This document shows positions 21,019 through 26,208 of a stretch of DNA of 26,208 nt, piece after piece. The position numbers were made by a program, and so were the translations under genes. Below the pieces are notes generated by a model. It searched no databases. It was not told where the DNA came from and worked only from the letters and a program-made list of their open reading frames with translations. The DNA comes from Clostridium sp. CAG:768 (lineage in GTDB: Bacteria; Cyanobacteriota; Vampirovibrionia; Gastranaerophilales; Gastranaerophilaceae). Positions within the stretch are counted from its first letter, which is position 1; every line of letters starts with the position of its first letter. The DNA is taken from assembly GCA_000437435.1 (NCBI GenBank), contig FR899617.1, positions 1-26,208 on the forward strand, written 5' to 3'.

Positions 21019-22146
21019 ATGGAAGAAAAACCCCAAGAAAACACAAACAACGAAACTAATAATGAAGAATTTATAGAAAAAGCTAAAAAAAGATTAAAAA
21101 CAAGAAAAGAAAACGCTAAGAAAAAGCGTCCTGAATATAAGAAAAAACGAGTATTTGTACCAATAGCTACAGCTGCAGCTTTAATTTTACTCGGAATATT
21201 TTTTGCAATACACTCAACATTTTTCCAATCAACAGATGATGCATTTGTAGAAGGACGTCTTGTATCAATTGCACCACGTGTTCAAGGTCCAGTAATAAAA
21301 TTACTTGTTGATGATAACGATGAAGTAAAAGCTGGTCAATTATTAGTAGAAATTGATCCAGCAGATTACGAAGTAAAATTGCATCAAGCAGAAGCAAAAC
21401 TTGCAGAAGCAAAAGCACAATTAAATGTTACAGAAAAACAAATTGAAGAAGGCGGATCAAACGTTCAACAATCATATGAAGATATAAATTCTACAAAATC
21501 AAAATTAGATTTTGCAACAAAAGATCATAAGAGATACACAGATATGTATAAAGCTGGTATTGTATCAAAACAAGATTATGATAACAGTAATACTCACTAC
21601 ACAGTAGCTCAAGCAAATCATAAAGCTGCAACAGAAAAATCAAAAGCTATGGAATCGGCTCTTGAATCTCACAAAGCTAAAGCAGAAGCTGTTCAAGCTG
21701 AAATTCAAAGACTTGAAGCAGAAGTAGAACAAGCTAAACTTGATCTTTCATATACTAAAATATATGCTCCTCAATCAGGTATGGTATCTGCAAGAAGTGT
21801 TGAAATGGGTAACTATATCCAAGTTGGGCAACCTTTAATGCAAATTGTCCCTGAACAAGTTTGGGTAATTGCAAACTTTAAAGAAATCCAACTTACCCAT
21901 ATGAAAAAAGGACAACCAGTATCTATCAAAATTGATACATATCCAGGTAAAAGATTTAAAGGCCACGTTGATAGTATTCAAAGAGCAACAGGCGCTAAAT
22001 CAAGTCTTTTCCCTCCAGAAAATGCAGTAGGCAGTTATGTAAAAATTGTACAAAGAGTACCTGTAAAAATCGTTTTTGATGAAGATATAAAAGATTATAA
22101 TATCGTCCCAGGTATGTCTGTTGTACCAAAGGTAAAGATTAAATAA
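21019..22146 (+). CDS. emrA: EmrA/HlyD-type membrane fusion protein (375 aa)
   Basis: A long charged cytoplasmic N-terminus (1-44, rich in Glu, Asn and Lys), one membrane helix (45-66), then the periplasmic adaptor: STDDAFVEGRLVSIAPRVQG (71-90), the lipoyl half-motif GQLLVEIDPADYE (106-118), a coiled-coil hairpin (about 115-240, rich in Ala, Lys and Glu heptads), the second lipoyl half SYTKIYAPQSGMVSARSVEMGNYI, and a beta-barrel domain (VWVIANFKEIQLTHMKKGQPVSIKID). STDDA is typical of EmrA. It should link EmrB in the inner membrane to the TolC-like channel. AGAGGTG lies 4-5 nt upstream and overlaps the marR stop region. The unusually long charged N-terminus is the only odd part. Confidence 0.93.
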   Translation: MEEKPQENTNNETNNEEFIEKAKKRLKTRKENAKKKRPEYKKKRVFVPIATAAALILLGIFFAIHSTFFQSTDDAFVEGRLVSIAPRVQGPVIKLLVDDNDEVKAGQLLVEIDPADYEVKLHQAEAKLAEAKAQLNVTEKQIEEGGSNVQQSYEDINSTKSKLDFATKDHKRYTDMYKAGIVSKQDYDNSNTHYTVAQANHKAATEKSKAMESALESHKAKAEAVQAEIQRLEAEVEQAKLDLSYTKIYAPQSGMVSARSVEMGNYIQVGQPLMQIVPEQVWVIANFKEIQLTHMKKGQPVSIKIDTYPGKRFKGHVDSIQRATGAKSSLFPPENAVGSYVKIVQRVPVKIVFDEDIKDYNIVPGMSVVPKVKIK

Positions 22147-22147
22147 C

Positions 22148-23689
22148 ATGGAAGAAAAAAAAGTTAACCCCTATATAGTTGCAATCTCAGTATTGCTACC
22201 GGCTTTTCTCGCACTTGCGGCATCTTCCGCAACAAACGTAAGTCAGCCACACATAGCAGGATTTTATGGTGCAACTCAATATGAAACCAATACAGTAATT
22301 ACGTGTTACATCATTTCAGGTGGCCTAATGTTACCTGTTACAGGTTATCTTGTAAGAACCATCGGAAAAAAATTATTAATGTATTACAGTATTTGGATAT
22401 TCGCATTAGGATGCCTGCTTTGTGTATTAGCTCCAAATCTTCAAGCCTTGATTTTTGCAAGACTTATTCAAGGTATAGGTAGCGGCTGCATATTGCCGTT
22501 ATGTCAAGCTGTTTTATTAGAAGTCTTCCCTCCTGAACAAAGAGGAGTTGCAATGGGCTTATTCGGAGTTGCAGCGATGTTTTCGCCACTTGCAGGGCCT
22601 TTTATCGGAGGATATCTGACTGATAATTATTCTTGGCAGTGGATTTTTATTATGAATATCCCACTATGTATGCTTTCTTTTTTAATGATTAAATTCTTTC
22701 TATCTAATGACAAACCTGTTAAACAAAAATACAACAAAAAATTTGATATATATGGATATGGTTCAATTGTTCTAGCTCTTGCTTGTATGCAAATTGTGCT
22801 TGATAAAGGACAACAATTTAATTGGTTTGATACTACTTGGATTTGCTGGCTTACAGGTATTTCGATATTCTCATTTGTATTTTTCTATGTTTGGGAACTT
22901 GAATACAAATACCCAGTAATTGATATAAGAGTTTTTAAAGACAGAAACTTTATGTTTGGGACACTAATAAGTTCATTTATCAATGTAATGTTATATTCGA
23001 CTCTTTTACTTGTTCCAATGTTTGTACAAAGTCTTTTAGGATACAGTCCATCTAAATCAGGACTGGCAATGTTTCCAAGAGCAATTATATGTTTAATTGG
23101 ATTACTTGTTGTAGGTGAAATTTCCAAATACGTAAAGCCCAAAATTCTTGCAACTATTGGACTTTTAACAATGGGATTATCAGTGTTAATGCTCACACAA
23201 CTAAATACAACATCTTCAATTGAAAGCGTAGTTCTACCAAATATACTTTTATGTATAGGAGTTCCAACTGCATTTGTCCCTATTACCGCAATGTCTTTTA
23301 ACACTTTACCGGCATCAAAAAATGCTGATGCAGCAGCATTACATGCATTATTTAAAAACATTATAACAGCAATATCTACATCAATGTCTGCTACATTTAT
23401 TGCAAGAGTATCACAAGTTCGACAAACATATTTGGTAGAAAATTTATCCCCACACAATCCAATGTTTCAATACAAACTTATGATGCTTAAATCAAAATTT
23501 TTAATACATTACCCATCAGTACTTGCTGCCAAAAAAGCAAGCGGATCATTATACAAAGAATTACTCCAACAAGCAAAACTTGCATCGTTTTTTGATGCAT
23601 TTTCGGTACTTGCATTTCTATCAGTTGCCGTAATTCCATTACTACTATTAATTAAACTAAAAAAACAAAAAAACGTTACTTCTACATAA
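22148..23689 (+). CDS. emrB: EmrB/QacA-type DHA2 drug transporter (513 aa)
   Basis: A 14-helix MFS proton antiporter. Family motifs: YIISGGLMLPVTGYLVRTIGKKLLM (motif A region), ARLIQGIGSGCILPLCQAVL (motif B, with Arg), GLFGVAAMFSPLAGPFIGGYLTDNYSWQWIFIMNIP (motif C, G-P-x-x-G-G and the W-R/Q-W-x-F-x-x-N-x-P ending typical of DHA2). In many EmrB proteins helix 1 reads L-D-x-T-I-V-N-V-A-L-P; here it is SSATNVSQPHI, without the Asp. It exports toxic compounds together with EmrA and the OMF. It starts 1 nt after the emrA stop, so translation is probably coupled. A strong terminator follows. Confidence 0.93.
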   Translation: MEEKKVNPYIVAISVLLPAFLALAASSATNVSQPHIAGFYGATQYETNTVITCYIISGGLMLPVTGYLVRTIGKKLLMYYSIWIFALGCLLCVLAPNLQALIFARLIQGIGSGCILPLCQAVLLEVFPPEQRGVAMGLFGVAAMFSPLAGPFIGGYLTDNYSWQWIFIMNIPLCMLSFLMIKFFLSNDKPVKQKYNKKFDIYGYGSIVLALACMQIVLDKGQQFNWFDTTWICWLTGISIFSFVFFYVWELEYKYPVIDIRVFKDRNFMFGTLISSFINVMLYSTLLLVPMFVQSLLGYSPSKSGLAMFPRAIICLIGLLVVGEISKYVKPKILATIGLLTMGLSVLMLTQLNTTSSIESVVLPNILLCIGVPTAFVPITAMSFNTLPASKNADAAALHALFKNIITAISTSMSATFIARVSQVRQTYLVENLSPHNPMFQYKLMMLKSKFLIHYPSVLAAKKASGSLYKELLQQAKLASFFDAFSVLAFLSVAVIPLLLLIKLKKQKNVTST

Positions 23690-23703
23690 TCTAACACACT
23701 AAA

Positions 23704-23727
23704 AAAGAGCCTCATATGAGGCTCTTT
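23704..23727. terminator. Bidirectional intrinsic terminator after emrB
   Basis: A 24-bp perfect palindrome with half-site AAAGAGCCTCAT, preceded by A residues (23701-23703) and followed by TTT-AA-TTTT. It sits between the ends of two convergent genes and should stop transcription from both sides. Confidence 0.92.
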
Positions 23728-23748
23728 AATTTTGCATTTAATAATTCA

Positions 23749-25077
23749 TTAATGTAAAAATCTTAAATAAATATAAGCAGAACTTATAACTAATGAAATT
23801 ATCATAGTTACAACACCGTATTTTAAAAACTTCATAAACGTTATAGGGTAACCATTATGAGCTGATGTTTCAGATACAATAACATTTGCAGCAGCACCAA
23901 TGATTGTCATATTCCCGCCAAGGCAAGCACCTAAAGATAAACACCACCACAACGGATATGTATAATCAGCTCCCATAGTTTTTTGAATTTCTAAAAGCAT
24001 TGGAGTCATTGTAGCTGTATAAGGAATATTATCTATAATACCAGAGATAAATCCTGAAGCCCATAAAATAATCATTGCAGTAGCTTCTTGAGAACCTTGA
24101 GTAACTTTCAAAATCCACTGAGCCATTAATGCAATACCGCCAGATGCCTCAAGACCTCCGATAATTATGAATAAACCGATAAAGAAAAATATCGTATTCC
24201 ACTCTACATCGCATAAAATATCTTTAGGTTTTTCAAATAACAACAATACACTTGCACCTAACATTGCTGTTACACAAGTTTCAATATGGGTAACATCGTG
24301 TAATACAAAACCTAAAATTACTAAAACTAAAACTATTGCACTTCTAATAAATAACGGATAATCAGTTATAGTTTTTGAATTATCTAAATTTGCAACTACA
24401 GCCATCTTTTCAGGTGTAGCTTTTAAAGATTTTCTGAACATAAACATCATTAAAAGAACGACAACCATTAAAATTACAGAAACAACCCCTGTTAATTCTT
24501 TCAAAAATGCCATGAATGATAATCCAGCAGCACTTCCGATAATAATATTTGGAGGATCTCCAATTAATGTAGCTGTACCTCCGATATTTGATGCAAAAAT
24601 TTCAGTAATCAAAAAAGGCAATGGATTTATAGCCAACTGCTTTGCGATAAAAAATGTTACAGGCATAATTAAAATAACAGTAGTAACGTTATCTAAAAAT
24701 GCTGAAGTTATTGCTGTAAATACTCCTAGTGTAAATAAAACTAATTTCGGATGACCTTTAGTAAGTCTTAAAAGCTCATTTGCAATCCAATTAAACATTC
24801 CGCTTCGAGTTGCAATACTTACAATAATCATCATTGATACAAGTAAAAATATTACATTAAAATCAACGAAATTAATAAAATAATGTGCATTAATACCACC
24901 GTCTACTAACTTTGATTGGCTAACAAGTCCAAGCAAAATAGTAATTGCGGCACCTAATAATGCAATAGTAACCTTTGGAATTTTTTCCAAAGCAATGAAA
25001 ACATAGGCGATAAGTAGAATTGATGCGGAAACAACTACCCCATGCGCTTGAACAATTTCATGTAAATGTTCTATCAT
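23749..25077 (-). CDS. ArsB/NhaD/CitM-type ion transporter (442 aa)
   Basis: A polytopic membrane protein of about 11-12 helices in the ion transporter superfamily. It shows the two-fold internal repeat of the group: FLDNVTT (127-133) and SNIGGTATLIGDPPNI (163-178) in the first half match IIDNIPYTATMTPM and GGNMTIIGAAANVI in the second half. GDPPN and DNxxxT are typical of ArsB, NhaD and P-protein type carriers. It could export arsenite or exchange Na+/H+ or an organic anion; no arsR, arsA or arsC adjoins it, so I do not call it ArsB. AAAGGAGAG lies about 8 nt before the ATG at 25077. Convergent with emrB, with a shared terminator. Confidence 0.85.
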   Translation of the reverse strand: MIEHLHEIVQAHGVVVSASILLIAYVFIALEKIPKVTIALLGAAITILLGLVSQSKLVDGGINAHYFINFVDFNVIFLLVSMMIIVSIATRSGMFNWIANELLRLTKGHPKLVLFTLGVFTAITSAFLDNVTTVILIMPVTFFIAKQLAINPLPFLITEIFASNIGGTATLIGDPPNIIIGSAAGLSFMAFLKELTGVVSVILMVVVLLMMFMFRKSLKATPEKMAVVANLDNSKTITDYPLFIRSAIVLVLVILGFVLHDVTHIETCVTAMLGASVLLLFEKPKDILCDVEWNTIFFFIGLFIIIGGLEASGGIALMAQWILKVTQGSQEATAMIILWASGFISGIIDNIPYTATMTPMLLEIQKTMGADYTYPLWWCLSLGACLGGNMTIIGAAANVIVSETSAHNGYPITFMKFLKYGVVTMIISLVISSAYIYLRFLH

Positions 25078-25170
25078 TACCGACTCTCCTTTACTAATAA
25101 ATATATATTGCTATATTAAAAACACTTTCTTTTAAGTACAGCATGCTTTTAACCCCATAAATTTATCTAA

Positions 25171-25179
25171 ATTATATCA
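25171..25179 (-). promoter_or_regulatory. Extended -10 promoter for the ArsB/NhaD-type transporter
   Basis: On the minus strand TG-A-TATAAT, giving a leader of about 88 nt before the ATG at 25077. No clear -35 and no riboswitch fold that I recognise in the leader. Confidence 0.5.
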
Positions 25180-25210
25180 CAATCATTGCTAAATAAAATA
25201 ACTAAAGAAA

Positions 25211-26208
25211 TTAAGCAGAAGGTAAAATATATTTACAATCAATAATTCGACGTTTATTATCAATATTTCTTATTAAAATTTCTGAATTTTCAGGAAGAAC
25301 ATATAATGCATTAATACCAAATAAAGAATCTTCTCTTCTTGAACATCTTCTACAATCAAAACCTTTAGTACCTTCAGGAAGCATTATTCTTAAAATATAA
25401 CCGCTGTCTCTATGATCTTTTCCCAAATTAACAGGATCTATTTCTGCTAAATAATCACCGTATCCTCTTGATGTTACAAGGAACGATTTATCTTTTATTA
25501 TTGCTCCGTTTTCAAGATTTTCTACAAAATCTAAAGGAGCATAATTATCCCAAATTTTTTGGGTTCTAATCCCTGTATAAACATAACTTTGTTTTTCAAT
25601 AGGTAATGCTTCATCTATCAATTTTCGCATTACTTTAACTTCATTCACAGATGATAAATCTTCCCCAGCTGAAAGTTTTACATTATATTGTGGATTTTTA
25701 AAAAATGATAATACAGCTTTCAAATCATCTTTTTCTAACTTTCTTGAATCCAAAGTTAATGGTTCCGGATGAGAATATACAACATCTTGAGCTCTATATC
25801 TAAATTGCGGAATATCCTCATAATCATCAGCGAATCTTGCAAATACAGGTCTAATTTCATCTCTTACTTTTTTCTCAGCTGATTTAATTGCTTCTTCATT
25901 TTTCTCATCATAAGCAAAAATTTTATCTACAATCTTTTGAACTTTTTCTTCTTTTGGTTTGGAATTTTCAACAATATAAAGTTTCATTTCTGGAATTTTG
26001 TGAGGTTTAGGGATATTTCCTTCTAATTTAGGCAATGAAGAATTAACTGTTGAAGTTATTTCTTTTTCTACATTCTTACCTTTTCCTCTTGACAATGCAA
26101 TACAAGCTATTGCGATACTAGCAAGAGCTGAAGCGCCTGTAAGAGCATATACCGCATTATTTGAAAGACCATCTTTCTTTTCTCTCTTTTTTTTATCCTG
26201 CTGATTTG
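25211..26208 (-). CDS. Membrane-anchored ADP-ribosyltransferase-fold protein, 5' truncated by window edge
   Basis: The frame stays open to the window edge, so the true start is outside; a TTG at 26095 is not needed as a start. The 331 residues visible begin with a basic stretch and a membrane helix NAVYALTGASALASIAIACIAL (about 17-38), then a charged helical linker (about 80-140). The C-terminal 130 residues resemble the ADPRT exoenzyme fold: VYTGIR (209-214) in the place of the Arg motif, FLVTSRGYGD (242-251) in that of the S-T-S motif, GYILRIMLPEGTKG, then NALYVLPENSEILI (299-312) where active enzymes have E-x-E before V-L-L-P. Both Glu are missing (N and L). It may be an inactive member, or my alignment may be off. 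Target and role unknown. Confidence 0.65.
   Translation of the reverse strand, partial: NQQDKKKREKKDGLSNNAVYALTGASALASIAIACIALSRGKGKNVEKEITSTVNSSLPKLEGNIPKPHKIPEMKLYIVENSKPKEEKVQKIVDKIFAYDEKNEEAIKSAEKKVRDEIRPVFARFADDYEDIPQFRYRAQDVVYSHPEPLTLDSRKLEKDDLKAVLSFFKNPQYNVKLSAGEDLSSVNEVKVMRKLIDEALPIEKQSYVYTGIRTQKIWDNYAPLDFVENLENGAIIKDKSFLVTSRGYGDYLAEIDPVNLGKDHRDSGYILRIMLPEGTKGFDCRRCSRREDSLFGINALYVLPENSEILIRNIDNKRRIIDCKYILPSA

Noticed and set aside
22885..23457. 190-aa open frame antisense to emrB
   Set aside because: It lies wholly within a well-conserved membrane protein gene, has no ribosome site or promoter and no recognisable domain; it is a shadow of emrB.
23749..25077. Calling the transporter ArsB as part of an arsenic operon
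   Set aside because: The fold motifs are shared by ArsB, NhaD and other carriers, and no arsenic genes adjoin it; the ArsR-family gene at 9245 is a zinc-type sensor 14 kb away.
25078..25170. Riboswitch in the 88-nt leader of the ArsB/NhaD-type gene
   Set aside because: I found only weak AT-rich pairing and no conserved riboswitch core that I recognise.
26093..26095. TTG at 26095 as start of the ADP-ribosyltransferase-like gene
   Set aside because: The frame remains open upstream to the window edge and encodes a basic stretch plus a membrane helix, so the real start is outside the window.
1..26208. CRISPR arrays, insertion sequences, prophage or integrase genes
   Set aside because: No regularly spaced repeats, transposase motifs, or phage genes were seen on either strand.

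Overview
This is about 26 kb of AT-rich DNA (by eye near 30% GC) from a bacterium whose gene content points to a double-membraned cell: an AsmA-like envelope protein, a TolC/OprM-type outer-membrane channel and an EmrAB-type pump. Low GC, a class II GalT, a WG-repeat protein and a TspO homologue would fit a gut lineage such as Gastranaerophilales (Vampirovibrionia/'Melainabacteria'). That assignment is inference; nothing in the window fixes the taxon.

Layout. 1-2.3 kb: the 3' end of a probable DUF1643 gene, meeting a convergent double-AAA ATPase. 2.4-3.1 kb: an RHH domain joined in frame to a NifX-like domain with a His-rich tail, closed by a bidirectional terminator. 3.1-4.3 kb: a MerR regulator, tRNA-Thr(CGT), and an iron-sulfur flavoprotein gene with a MerR-type promoter. 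4.4-9.2 kb: SGNH hydrolase, TspO/MBR protein, AsmA-like protein, secreted WG-repeat protein. 9.2-12.2 kb: a zinc-sensor ArsR divergent from a Zn/Cd P-type ATPase, then a second flavoprotein. 12.3-17.5 kb: galactose genes (galM, a sugar porter, galK-galT; no galE here). 17.6-19.0 kb: a radical SAM protein resembling mobile pair protein B without its usual partner, and a secreted unknown. 19.1-23.7 kb: a tripartite efflux locus (OMF gene divergent from marR-emrA-emrB). 23.7-26.2 kb: an ArsB/NhaD-type transporter and a membrane-anchored ADP-ribosyltransferase-like protein running off the right edge.

The most striking pattern is in the control regions. Six genes (SGNH hydrolase, TspO, WG-repeat protein, ArsR, GalM, radical SAM) have no Shine-Dalgarno sequence and a -10 hexamer ending exactly 6 nt before the ATG, so transcription should start at or next to the A of the ATG (leaderless mRNAs). 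Most other genes have clear AGGAG-type ribosome sites. Local regulatory circuits can also be read: a shared AGAGT/ACTCT dyad for MerR, paired SmtB/CzrA-like operators for ArsR, one 18-bp palindrome holding both opposed -10 boxes for MarR and the OMF gene, a 25-bp palindrome over the -35 of the radical SAM gene, and a hairpin that buries the ribosome site of the secreted unknown.

Genes are tightly packed. Four convergent pairs overlap or nearly touch (about 14, 4 and 20 bp overlaps; 1 and 4 nt gaps), with no room for separate terminators. No gene-free stretch exceeds about 200 bp. I saw no CRISPR array, insertion sequence, prophage or integrase.
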